Origin: Desnuesiella massiliensis
GTDB taxonomy: Bacteria > Bacillota > Clostridia > Clostridiales > Clostridiaceae
DNA: 64,000 bases
Assembly: GCF_001403615.1 (NCBI RefSeq)
Contig: NZ_LN879453.1
Coordinates: 124,001-188,000 of the forward strand
Direction: 5' to 3'
The notes under the pieces are model-generated. The model was given only the letters and a program-made list of their open reading frames with translations, did no database searches and had not been told where the DNA came from. Shown in pieces: positions 52,932-61,451 of the stretch. How positions within the stretch are numbered: the first letter of the stretch is position 1; each line of letters begins with the position of its first letter. A program made the position numbers and the translations under genes.

Positions 52932-53321
52932 CTATCCAACGATTGGGCATAAAGGAACTCTAACTAAAACAAGCTCATCTGTTGTGTTGGTTTCAACGTC
53001 AAATACCAAAAATACATTTCCGCCAAATACAAATGCGCAAATAAGATTTACCTCTCTTCCAGGTGCTGAAGTTGGAATTTCATCTGGACCTACTATTTGA
53101 CAAAGGCCAACTGATCTTATTAATTGTGCTGCTTGAGCAGGTGTTATTCTTATTATAAGCACTTGTTCTATTTCTTCACCAATTACATCTACTTCTACTT
53201 CAACAAGTAATACAAAAACGTTAGGAGCTAACTCAGCAACGCATGCTGCTCCAATTGTAACAGGATCTTCTTGACACATTGTACTATTATTATACATATT
53301 TGGGTATTCTGGTGTATCCAT
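52932..53321 (-). CDS. Uncharacterised hydrophobic 129-residue protein
   Basis: The start used is the ATG at 53321 after GGTGAATATA; an ATG at 53333 is also in frame. The product has a short polar N-terminus (MDTPEYPNMYNN), one Cys-containing segment MCQEDPVTIGAACVAEL and long Val/Ile-rich beta-like stretches (VFVLLVEVEVDVIGEEIEQV), ending in VRVPLCPIVG. No signal peptide or typical membrane helix. The composition suggests a self-assembling or spore-surface protein. A long hairpin covers its leader. Not recognised. Confidence 0.6.
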   Translation of the reverse strand: MDTPEYPNMYNNSTMCQEDPVTIGAACVAELAPNVFVLLVEVEVDVIGEEIEQVLIIRITPAQAAQLIRSVGLCQIVGPDEIPTSAPGREVNLICAFVFGGNVFLVFDVETNTTDELVLVRVPLCPIVG

Positions 53322-53338
53322 TATATTCACCATCCATT

Positions 53339-53380
53339 TCTATATTAGAGCTAGGGGCGTGCCCTTATCTCTAATATAGA
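53339..53380 (-). promoter_or_regulatory. Perfect long hairpin in the leader of the 52932-53321 gene
   Basis: Twelve-base perfect arms TCTATATTAGAG / CTCTAATATAGA enclose a second GC-rich stem (AGGGGC/GCCCTT). On the minus strand the hairpin ends a few bases before the ribosome binding site. It may stabilise the mRNA, control translation or be a scar of a small mobile element. No T run follows, so it is not a usual terminator. Confidence 0.5.
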
Positions 53381-53557
53381 ATATTCTACATTAAAAAAAA
53401 TGTTACTACTTATGCAAAAAATAAGATATTTTGTATAAATTACTATGTTTAAAAGCTAATTGGAACTGCATAATATGATAAAATTTTCTCTATAGATATA
53501 TTAGTAGTCGAAAAAAATAACTTGATACTACTTACAATTAAATAAGGGGGATTTATA

Positions 53558-53667
53558 TTGCCTTCATTTTTTTCTTATTGTCGTTCTTAAATAGCTTGAA
53601 TCTAGAACCATGGAAATTAATTATTTCAGGTTATCTATTTTTAAAAGGTTTGAGAATCTTTTCGTAA
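53558..53667 (+). pseudogene. Possible small membrane protein with a T7-tract frame break
   Basis: After aagggggattt a TTG opens a frame (MPSFFSYCRS, stop). Adding one T to the T7 tract at 53567-53573 would give a 36-residue hydrophobic protein (LLSFLNSLNLEPWKLIISG and onwards to KGLRIFS). Either the tract slips, or the gene is broken, or there is a sequencing error. The frame beyond the tract is a credible membrane peptide. Confidence 0.4.
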
Positions 53668-53836
53668 AGGTTTGAGACCAAACTCCAAGTTCTCAAAAAT
53701 TTAAATAGGAGATGGTATGTAAGCGTGTTAATATCGATAATAGCTATAACTTAGAGTTATTTATATCAATCCACTTAAACCTTAGCGGTGGCCATAGGGT
53801 AGAAACTTTTATAGGAAATCGCATGATTTTTTTAAT
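53646..53836 (+). ncRNA. Structured non-coding region, possible sRNA
   Basis: Several hairpins follow each other: TTTGAGAA/TTCTCAAA enclosing CTTT-tcgt-AAAG and GTTTG-AGAC-CAAAC (a three-way junction, 53649-53697), then an imperfect long hairpin (about 53719-53778), and a last short hairpin AAATC/GATTT with a T run near 53836. No ORF fits. The promoter is unclear and I cannot match a known family. Confidence 0.35.
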
Positions 53837-53975
53837 AGAAAAAACTTTTGTCAAAACAAAAGCTAGTAAATATAAAAACTTTATTTGATTTTTTTGCATA
53901 CTCAAAAGTAGTTTCACCTTTTTAAAAAGAGGAATATTATGTATTATATAGCAATTTGAAGAAGGTGATACAAAA

Positions 53976-54206
53976 ATGAAAGGTAGATTTAGAAACTATG
54001 GTTTATGGCTTTCTATATTAGCCTTTATACCCATGCTATTAGAAGGCTTTGGATTAAAAGTATTACCAGGTAATTATGATGAAATAATAAAGGCATTGCT
54101 ATCAATATTAGTGCTAGCAGGAATAATTAGCAACCCAGCCACTGAGAGTAGATGGTATTTAGATGATGATAAAGAGAATAAAAATATTGAAGAAACTAAG
54201 AAGTAA
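53976..54206 (+). CDS. Phage holin-like protein (phi LC3 type)
   Basis: A 76-residue protein with an amphipathic/hydrophobic first half (WLSILAFIPMLLEGFGLKVLP, then ALLSILVLAGIISNP) and an acidic tail, matching small holins of the phi LC3 family (NPATESRWYLDD is typical of the C-terminus). Start follows agaaggtgatacaaaa. It stands alone next to an integrase fragment, so it is likely a phage leftover, though clostridia also keep such holins for toxin or enzyme release. Confidence 0.8.
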   Translation: MKGRFRNYGLWLSILAFIPMLLEGFGLKVLPGNYDEIIKALLSILVLAGIISNPATESRWYLDDDKENKNIEETKK

Positions 54207-54219
54207 ATAACTATAAGAA

Positions 54220-54243
54220 AAAAAGCGACGGGAGTCGCTTTTT
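54220..54243. terminator. Bidirectional terminator after the holin gene
   Basis: AAAAGCGAC-ggga-GTCGCTTTT hairpin with A/T runs on both strands; it also ends the minus-strand PHP operon. Confidence 0.85.
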
Positions 54244-55069
54244 AAAGTGCATTTATAAACCTATCTGCATATTCTGAAGGCACATCCATAGAGCCAATAT
54301 ATCCATGCTTAGTATCATCCGCTCCTAATCCATGAAAGTCTGAACCAAAGGTAATAAGTTTTTTATGTTTTTCTGCTAGATCTATGAACTTTAAGGTATC
54401 TTCCTTAGTATTTAAATAATAAAGAGCCTCAATGGCATCAAAATCATATTTTATAATATCTTCTACATTGCTTTTTTTGATAAGTACAGGGTGAGCTAGT
54501 GAAACTAAGGCATTTAAGTCCTTTAGCATGCTAATCCCCTCAGTAAGGGATACTTTTTTATTGTGAACATAAGCAGGGCTATCCTTGCTAATTATATTAT
54601 TAAAGATATAATCCCAATCATAGGGATAGCCTTCTTCAATGATAGAGGCGGCAATGTGAGGTCTTGCTATTACGCCCCTTGCTCTCTTAAATACTTGTTC
54701 ATAGTCAAGTTTAATATTAAAATAAGTATTCAGATTTTCTACTATTTTTTTAGCTCTATATATCCTATAATCCTGCATATCCTTTAAAAATTTTTGAAAT
54801 TCCATATTTTTATAGCTGTTATCTCTAAAGTAACCTAAAATATGAATACTTTCATTGTTATGTATAGTAGACAGTTCTATACCAGGTATAATCTTTAAAT
54901 TATACGGCTCGGAGGCCTTTATAGCTTCCTCAATTCCAGCTGTAGTATCGTGATCCGTTATGGATATTATATCTAAGTTTTGATCATTAGCTAATATGAC
55001 CAAATCCTTTGGAGAAAGTTTACCATCGGAAGCGGTAGTATGCATATGTAAATCAATTTTAATCTTCAT
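54242..55069 (-). CDS. PHP-domain phosphoesterase
   Basis: A 275-residue metal-dependent phosphoesterase with the PHP motifs DLHMHTTASDGKLSP, SITDHDTTAG, and late FGSDFHG. Related proteins are 3',5'-nucleoside bisphosphate phosphatase/RNase AM (YciV). It is the last gene of the minus-strand operon with the LDH-like and the 1623-aa proteins, 32 bases after the former. The leader just before its start has the palindrome TGCCTTTAAGGCA, which includes the AAGG ribosome binding site. Confidence 0.9.
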   Translation of the reverse strand: MKIKIDLHMHTTASDGKLSPKDLVILANDQNLDIISITDHDTTAGIEEAIKASEPYNLKIIPGIELSTIHNNESIHILGYFRDNSYKNMEFQKFLKDMQDYRIYRAKKIVENLNTYFNIKLDYEQVFKRARGVIARPHIAASIIEEGYPYDWDYIFNNIISKDSPAYVHNKKVSLTEGISMLKDLNALVSLAHPVLIKKSNVEDIIKYDFDAIEALYYLNTKEDTLKFIDLAEKHKKLITFGSDFHGLGADDTKHGYIGSMDVPSEYADRFINAL

Positions 55070-55101
55070 GTATATGCCTTAAAGGCAGTCACATCCTCTC
55101 T

Positions 55102-56352
55102 TTAGAAATATAAGGATTTTAAATAATCATAAGTATCACTTAATTTATCAAAAAGCCTTGGGTCGAAATCATAGTTTTCTAATTCTAAACCATAGGGAGT
55201 TTCTCTATTTTTACATCCCATAAATACTCCACCTATGAAATTACAGCTGTAATGCCATTGACCTTTAATAGTAGCAATAAGACTTAGGGCTCCCGAGGAA
55301 AGAGCTGGAGCTATATAGGGTTTAAAGCCTGAAGCCCTAACCTCCAAATTAGCCTTCTTTGTTTCTAGGGTGAGCTTATTGGATAAATCTTCATCATAAT
55401 TATTAATACTATTAGCAATTACTAAACCTTCGCCATGAGGACCAAAGGCTCTTCCTTCTTCAACATAATTTAAGGTTTCCTCATTTATAGAGGCATAATA
55501 GGCAGCTCTTGCATTCATTACTCCTAAACCATAGCCTTTAATCTGATGAGAGGCTAACCCTTTATGATCTATTTCTCCTTCAGAATTTTTATTGCTTTCA
55601 TTAAAGGCAACCTTGCATAGCAAATCTACAGGGTCTGAAACTACAGAAAACAATCCCTTAAAGTTAGCATCTCGTGCTTTTTTAGCATAATAAGATAGGA
55701 TTTTAGCATTGCCTTCGAATTGTACTAATCTTACGTCCTTTTGTTCCTTGCCTACTTCAGGAACTCCCACTGAAACGCAGAAAACAAACATATCACAATT
55801 AAATATATCTTCTTCTTTTAAAGGGATAATAGGTGGCATATTGCTGCTGTTGATATCAAATATTTGATTAGCTTCAAGAGTCCATCTCTTAATCTTATTA
55901 GGGTCTCTATCGTAGATTCCTATAGACTCAATGCAATCTCCACCAAGCAATCTTAAACCTGTTATTAGAGTACCTCCTACATCTCCTAAACCTACCACGG
56001 AAATTCTCCATTTTTTATTTATCTGCTCTTCTAATAATTGAGGCCAATTACTATTTGAGGAATTAATATAAAACATTCTGCCATCCCTAATAGACTTTTC
56101 TGTAATTTTATCTACCATAGAGTAATCCTCATTAACTCTAAGCATATTTAGATCTTCTTTATTTAAGGTAAAGAAGCTAGGGGAAAGGATTTTTGACTTA
56201 CTTCTAAAAAGAGATAGATCTCTCTTATCTATATAAAACATTTCACCTTTATAGTTTGTTAAAGACTCTAAGTCAATGCTTTCATAGTGATCTGACATAT
56301 TTAAATTATCTTTTGCAGCCAAAACACAATCTTTATATTTATAGTAATGCAT
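55102..56352 (-). CDS. Lactate/malate dehydrogenase-like protein with N-terminal extension
   Basis: A 416-residue protein. After a 115-residue extension (FYIDKRDLSLFRSKSKILSP is in it) comes an NAD-binding Rossmann segment ISVVGLGDVGGTLITGLRLL and IYDRDPNKIKRW, and later FCVSVGVPEV and MNARAAYY, resembling the LDH/MDH fold. The typical catalytic histidine and arginine motifs (DxxR, H of GEHG) are not obvious, although GPHGEGLVIA is at the corresponding place. It starts 4 bases after the 1623-aa gene, so they are translationally linked. The role is unknown; annotation as plain LDH would be unsafe. Confidence 0.75.
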   Translation of the reverse strand: MHYYKYKDCVLAAKDNLNMSDHYESIDLESLTNYKGEMFYIDKRDLSLFRSKSKILSPSFFTLNKEDLNMLRVNEDYSMVDKITEKSIRDGRMFYINSSNSNWPQLLEEQINKKWRISVVGLGDVGGTLITGLRLLGGDCIESIGIYDRDPNKIKRWTLEANQIFDINSSNMPPIIPLKEEDIFNCDMFVFCVSVGVPEVGKEQKDVRLVQFEGNAKILSYYAKKARDANFKGLFSVVSDPVDLLCKVAFNESNKNSEGEIDHKGLASHQIKGYGLGVMNARAAYYASINEETLNYVEEGRAFGPHGEGLVIANSINNYDEDLSNKLTLETKKANLEVRASGFKPYIAPALSSGALSLIATIKGQWHYSCNFIGGVFMGCKNRETPYGLELENYDFDPRLFDKLSDTYDYLKSLYF

Positions 56353-56356
56353 CTTT

Positions 56357-59300
56357 CTATCTCCTTATTATGTTTTCTAGTCTGTTTAGTAGCTCTAAAT
56401 CATTTCTCAAATAATGAGAGGCATTTAGATTTAAATCGTATTTAATATCCCTGCCATGATCAGGACATCTTGGAATGGTAAACACCTGACCTAAGGAGGA
56501 AAGGGTAAGATTCCTTTCATTCATAAAATGAAATTCGCTTTCTAAGGTAGTTAATATATCTATAGCATTTTCAATACAGGTTTTAGATAAATCGAATAAA
56601 GCTGTATTGGATGCACCTCTTATGAAGTTTGGCGAAGTATAGGGCATAATTAAATTTATTGAAGGAAGTAAGTTTCTTTCAGGAAACTTGCCTCTCCAAA
56701 GGGCATCTCCACCAATAAAAGGATATAATGCATTTTCATTGAACCATATCTTAAGTCTAGGAATAAAATATACACTTTCTACCTTTCTGTTTTGATAATC
56801 CATTAAGTCCTTACCACGAGCAGAAAGTATAGCCACTATTATTTTTTGTACCTTTAGATCTTCCTCCTTAAATAGGGGATCTAAGGCTTTCATTCTATAA
56901 CCTTTGTGTAGAATATTATCTACTAGTATTATGGGCTTGTTAAAAGACTTAAGCATTTTAATTTGATTTTCTAAATTCATATAGTGAGGGAATTCACCAA
57001 TACTGAAAGATTTCATATCTGTATCGAAATATTTTTCAGTATGCAGTGCTTTTGTAACAGTATTAGGAATAATATATCTATCTAGTATATCGCCATAAGG
57101 AACGCACATAGCCTTTCCTAAAGTTCTAGGTGCTATAGAGGTGCTAGGCACTTCATTTTCAGCACAGATTTTTTTAATTAAGCCTTGATGAAGCATATTG
57201 CTGTCAAAAGGAAGTACAAGCTGTCCTGGAAATAGGTTACATAATGCCTTTTGCAGCTTAAGCCTAGAGGAGCTTATAATGCTTTTTACCTTATTATTGC
57301 TTCTAAAAGGTTCTTTAATTAAGTTTTCTAAATCAAGATTTATAACGCAAGGAGTACTCATATTTACAAGCCATAGGTTAGAGGAGTATCCTCCGTAGTT
57401 AATTTGCTGAAAGCCATAGGCCTTTAAGAGCTCACTGAAATAGGGTGAGCATAATTTAGGTATAGAATTCTTAAAGAGGGCATATTCATAATCTCTAGAA
57501 ATACAGAAGGCCAGAGTTTCGGTCAATAAAATTTGCTCAAGATTTTTGTTTCTATCAATATTTTTTATATATAAGCCATCTATCAATAAAATTCTGCCTA
57601 AACTATTTTCTCTAATGTACTCTGCCACACTAACTTCTCTGATTTCCTCAAAGAGCATGCTAGATCTAGTCCAATGAAATAGAGAGAATCCAAGTATTTC
57701 TTTAGTGCTGCTGTCTTTTAGCAGTATTACTCTTCCAGAGGGTTTTAAAAACACACTTTCTATATTTCCTTTTAATTTTTCATCACATTGATCTACTTGC
57801 TTACAAAGCAGTGACAATAAATTTTTATCTAGCTTGTTGATTATTTCCGTTTCCCAATATACTGATTTCAAAGTTGCCTTATCTAAAGGTTCTCTTTGAT
57901 AGAAACCATTATCATATATATATTGTTGGGCTAATGGATCAATTAAGCTTGATATATCCCTATTTTCATCAATATAGTTTCTTATTTGAGTAGAACTTAT
58001 ATCTGTATATTTTAAAGGTAGGGTTAGGATCTCAATATTACCTTCTATATTTTTTATAGCTTTTTCTAAATGCTTTGCTTTTCCTCTTTCAAATATTATA
58101 TGTGAAAAGCTATGAATAGAATCTTTAGATTTCTTCTCCTTATAGGCACTAGCATTAATTACCACATCACTACCAACTACCATATAGACCTCTGAATTTT
58201 TAAAATTATTCTTTAAGGTTTTTAAATCTTCTTTATTAGCTATGTTAGTTGGAAAGTTTTCAGGATAAATAAACATATTTAATTCGCTGGCTATGGACAT
58301 ACTTAATATATTTTTCCTTAATAAATTTGGAAGGGTCTTTTTAGACCAAGAAAATTCATCAACAGCCATGTATACTTCAAAATCTAAATTTCTTATACGT
58401 CTAGATATCTCCATATGACTTAGAGAATATGGATCAAAGGTTCCTGGGAAAAAAGCTATTTTTTCAGGAACAGGTAAACTAATTCCTTCTTTAAAAAAGC
58501 TATAATCAGAAATAAATCTATAAATGTGATTTAATCCGGCAGCGTTAGATAGAAATAACAATTCGTTGCTATGATCCTCTGCTACTAATGTCAATAATTT
58601 TTTGGCAATAAGCCTAAATATATTCATCTTTTCTTCTAGAGATAAGGTTTTCGAGCCAAAAATAACCTTACCTATAGCCCCGAAGGCTGCTTGATTAACC
58701 TGAGGATTGTAATCACCTAAACCATTTAAAAGTATTCCTAAAATATTTATTAATCTACTTTCATAGCGCACTTCATCATCTCTATTGTAATTGCTATAAT
58801 ACTCCGCCATGACACCAACAGTTTTTAATATTAGAGTTTTTACTGAAGGTTTTGATATTTTAATTTTATAGGTTAAATCGTCAATAATCTCATCTAACTC
58901 CTTAGGGGCAAGGAATAGTAAAACTTGACCTAGATATTTAGGTATATATTCTGTAAATTTATGACCTTCTATTTCAAGGGCCCTAAGAAGTTCTATAGCT
59001 ACTTCATTTCTTTCGGAAGAAGAAAGCTTAGGCATTATACTTAATATGGCAGAGCCCGCTTGATGCCTTACACTTTCTACGGCACTTACTTTTAAAAGGT
59101 TACAAAAGTGTATAGCAGCATGTAAAGCGTTACCTATATTATTGTTTACCACATAATGAAGTAACAGTGAAACTTGATGCTTCTTTTTAACCCATTCTGT
59201 AGCGGTCTTTAAATTGCTTAAAAATATTTCAGATAGCTTGATTTCATCCATGTTAAGCCAGTTTTTGTATTTTTCTTGAAGCTCTGTATCCATAAGTACG

Positions 59301-61228
59301 GAAGCCAGTTCATATCTTAGCATATTTTCAGCAGGTATATTGCTTTTAAAATTCACATAGTTAAGATATCTTTTAACTTCTGATAAAAGATAACCGGTAT
59401 TTTGTAGCTTTCTGCAAAGGATTATGGATACTTCTAAAGCGGCTAATCTTAATGTTGAATTTCTCTTTGAAAGCATGGAGACTATAAATTGATATAGAGG
59501 AGTTAAAGCCTCATCCTCCTCTAGAGGAATATACTTTGCACTATCTAATAAATATAATTGCATATCAGAACCTTTATATATCTGAACATCAAAATACTCT
59601 AAAAGAACTTTTCTATAATTTAATCTTTGCTTATCTTTACAACTAGTAAATAAAGAATTACAAAGGATGCTTAAGCTATAGCCAAGCCAGTTTCTATGGG
59701 AGGATATTATTTTATGACTAGGAAATAATAAAAGTTCAATATATTCTTTAAATAGTTCAAAACTGTTAATATTAGCTTCTTCAATTTCAACTTTTTCAGG
59801 CAGTTCCTTTCTATAATCTTCATCGAATAAGGCTATTAAAGTTCCTATGATTTCGGCTGAATGCCTCCTTATATCATCCTCAGGATGGGTAAGATTTTCA
59901 AATAAGAACTTTATTGTCTGTAATTTCTGCCTTTGAGTTAAATAGGTAGAATACTCTTCGAAAATCCTAATGTATTCCCTTAAGTTTTTCCAATCCTTTT
60001 CACTTCTTGCGGTTTCCAATATAACATCCAAGGAATATTCATCTCTTAATAAATGCATAAGATTTATATTATGGCTGATGGCTAAATATTTTAGATGCTG
60101 GATTACCTCTTCACCCTGCATTATGGAATAATTAGGAGTGTTTATAAAACCTATAGTATTTACTTTAGGAGTTTCATCTATTTCTGTTATCACATTCAAG
60201 CTTATTAAATAATCTTCAAAGTCTTTAAGCTTAGCATAAACTCTTTTATATCTTTTCTCTTTTTTATCATCTAGGTTATCAAGCTTTTGAAGTATTACAT
60301 CAAAGGAATCCTTTAAGGAAAATATGTGCATTTCTTCACCCTTAAGAGTTCTTCTATTTTTAACTCTAAAGTCTGAATAAATTAATATTAAGCTTTCAAT
60401 TGAGAGATTTTCTAGCTCAAGATCCCAAGTAGAATGATTTATAGCGATATTTCGAATATAATTAATACCGTATTTTTTGAACCATTGGTCTGAATAATAG
60501 TAGTGCAGATAAGGAACCCTTTTTAATTCACTTACTTTACAACCAAATTTGCCTATATCATGGCCGGCGGCAGCTCCTGATACTCTCCCTAAATCAACCT
60601 GTATACCTATTTGTTTTAATTGCCTAGCTATATACAGGGAAAGATAATGAACACCACATACATGCTCTAGAGTATTAAAACCGGTAATTTCATAGTTTAA
60701 CTTCATCATTTCGTATATGTAGTCCTGCTTAAAGGCTTTTAAGAATTTTGAGTATTCTTCCATGCTTTCTAAGTCCGCTGCTTCTTCATTAGTTAAAAAA
60801 TGAAGAGGATATTTACTTTGAAAACTACTGTCGCCACCGTTTTTTTGTATATCACAAGTCACCCTTAACACTCTTAAGTATACTTCGCAAACACTATTTA
60901 GCTTTGGATTTAAGTCTAATGTAATAGCTTCAGGGAAAGATTTGTGTAAAGTATAATTGTATATGTACTTTATCCAATCTTCAGGAATCTCATCCTTGGA
61001 TAAATTTAATTGGCATAAGCCTAAAATAATTTCTTTACATAATTCAAATGCGGCCTTACAACTATAATCCTTTGAGAAAATCATATAATTTAAATTATCT
61101 ATAAAATCTTTACTTCTTACTTTTTCTTCCATAAAAGATTTTTCAATACCCCACTTGTTTAACCAGCGTATGCTGAGTAATTTTCTAGAAACTTTTGAGT
61201 GAATATTATCATTAAATACGGTTTCCAT
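56357..61228 (-). CDS. 1623-aa mosaic protein: HD, HEAT-like, NadD-like, acetyltransferase-like and PRTase-like domains
   Basis: A very large cytoplasmic protein. Residues about 185-330 form an HD-type domain (LEHVCGVH, AAGHDIGKFG at about 220-229, NHSTWD at 264, D286). About 370-900 is a helical solenoid of HEAT-like repeats (DDIRRHSAEIIGTLIALF; ESVRHQAGSAILSIMP; NPQVNQAAFGAIGKV). About 921-1112 is a nucleotidyltransferase of the NadD type (FFPGTFDPYSLSHME at 926-940, VVGSDVV, DISSTQIRNYI), where the first His of the HxGH motif is Ser. About 1155-1290 looks acetyltransferase-like (LLKDSSTKEILGFSLFHW, LIDGLYIKNIDRN). About 1355-1500 resembles a phosphoribosyltransferase (KPIILVDNILHKGYRM at 1431-1446). 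Start follows AGGGGGTTTAAGTA. It heads a three-gene operon. Combined function unknown; nucleotide or NAD-related chemistry or sensing is inferred. Confidence 0.8.
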   Translation of the reverse strand: METVFNDNIHSKVSRKLLSIRWLNKWGIEKSFMEEKVRSKDFIDNLNYMIFSKDYSCKAAFELCKEIILGLCQLNLSKDEIPEDWIKYIYNYTLHKSFPEAITLDLNPKLNSVCEVYLRVLRVTCDIQKNGGDSSFQSKYPLHFLTNEEAADLESMEEYSKFLKAFKQDYIYEMMKLNYEITGFNTLEHVCGVHYLSLYIARQLKQIGIQVDLGRVSGAAAGHDIGKFGCKVSELKRVPYLHYYYSDQWFKKYGINYIRNIAINHSTWDLELENLSIESLILIYSDFRVKNRRTLKGEEMHIFSLKDSFDVILQKLDNLDDKKEKRYKRVYAKLKDFEDYLISLNVITEIDETPKVNTIGFINTPNYSIMQGEEVIQHLKYLAISHNINLMHLLRDEYSLDVILETARSEKDWKNLREYIRIFEEYSTYLTQRQKLQTIKFLFENLTHPEDDIRRHSAEIIGTLIALFDEDYRKELPEKVEIEEANINSFELFKEYIELLLFPSHKIISSHRNWLGYSLSILCNSLFTSCKDKQRLNYRKVLLEYFDVQIYKGSDMQLYLLDSAKYIPLEEDEALTPLYQFIVSMLSKRNSTLRLAALEVSIILCRKLQNTGYLLSEVKRYLNYVNFKSNIPAENMLRYELASVLMDTELQEKYKNWLNMDEIKLSEIFLSNLKTATEWVKKKHQVSLLLHYVVNNNIGNALHAAIHFCNLLKVSAVESVRHQAGSAILSIMPKLSSSERNEVAIELLRALEIEGHKFTEYIPKYLGQVLLFLAPKELDEIIDDLTYKIKISKPSVKTLILKTVGVMAEYYSNYNRDDEVRYESRLINILGILLNGLGDYNPQVNQAAFGAIGKVIFGSKTLSLEEKMNIFRLIAKKLLTLVAEDHSNELLFLSNAAGLNHIYRFISDYSFFKEGISLPVPEKIAFFPGTFDPYSLSHMEISRRIRNLDFEVYMAVDEFSWSKKTLPNLLRKNILSMSIASELNMFIYPENFPTNIANKEDLKTLKNNFKNSEVYMVVGSDVVINASAYKEKKSKDSIHSFSHIIFERGKAKHLEKAIKNIEGNIEILTLPLKYTDISSTQIRNYIDENRDISSLIDPLAQQYIYDNGFYQREPLDKATLKSVYWETEIINKLDKNLLSLLCKQVDQCDEKLKGNIESVFLKPSGRVILLKDSSTKEILGFSLFHWTRSSMLFEEIREVSVAEYIRENSLGRILLIDGLYIKNIDRNKNLEQILLTETLAFCISRDYEYALFKNSIPKLCSPYFSELLKAYGFQQINYGGYSSNLWLVNMSTPCVINLDLENLIKEPFRSNNKVKSIISSSRLKLQKALCNLFPGQLVLPFDSNMLHQGLIKKICAENEVPSTSIAPRTLGKAMCVPYGDILDRYIIPNTVTKALHTEKYFDTDMKSFSIGEFPHYMNLENQIKMLKSFNKPIILVDNILHKGYRMKALDPLFKEEDLKVQKIIVAILSARGKDLMDYQNRKVESVYFIPRLKIWFNENALYPFIGGDALWRGKFPERNLLPSINLIMPYTSPNFIRGASNTALFDLSKTCIENAIDILTTLESEFHFMNERNLTLSSLGQVFTIPRCPDHGRDIKYDLNLNASHYLRNDLELLNRLENIIRR

Positions 61229-61320
61229 TACTTAAACCCCCTAACTGCAATATAAGCATATAATAAAATTATACTATTTATGCCTGTGGTTTTATAGGGG
61301 TTATAAGCAATAAAAAAAGA

Positions 61321-61441
61321 GCTAATAGCTATAGATAAACATTACGTAAACTTAATTTATACATTTTCTAAAATGCCAATCTTCATGGCATTATAAGGCA
61401 TGTATAAATTATTGGTTGAAGTTGTTTATCTATTAATTAGC
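61321..61441 (+). ncRNA. Structured repeat element, copy 3
   Basis: 121 bases. Outer stem GCTAAT/ATTAGC plus ATAGATAAAC/GTTTATCTAT; internal loop ATTACGTAAACTTA / ATTGGTTGAAGTT; second stem AATTTATACAT/ATGTATAAATT; apical hairpin ATGCC/GGCAT. Loop sequences match copies 1 and 2 while all stems are different but paired. It is on the plus strand between two minus-strand genes, so it is not a leader of either. Confidence 0.65.
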
Positions 61442-61451
61442 CTTTCATAAG

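Noticed and set aside
53791..53801. 5S rRNA-like GGTGGCCATAG
   Set aside because: Only 11 bases resemble the 5' part of 5S rRNA; the remaining conserved 5S segments are absent.
53705..53830. c-di-GMP, cobalamin or fluoride riboswitch before the holin gene
   Set aside because: None of their conserved core sequences could be found; only generic hairpins are seen.
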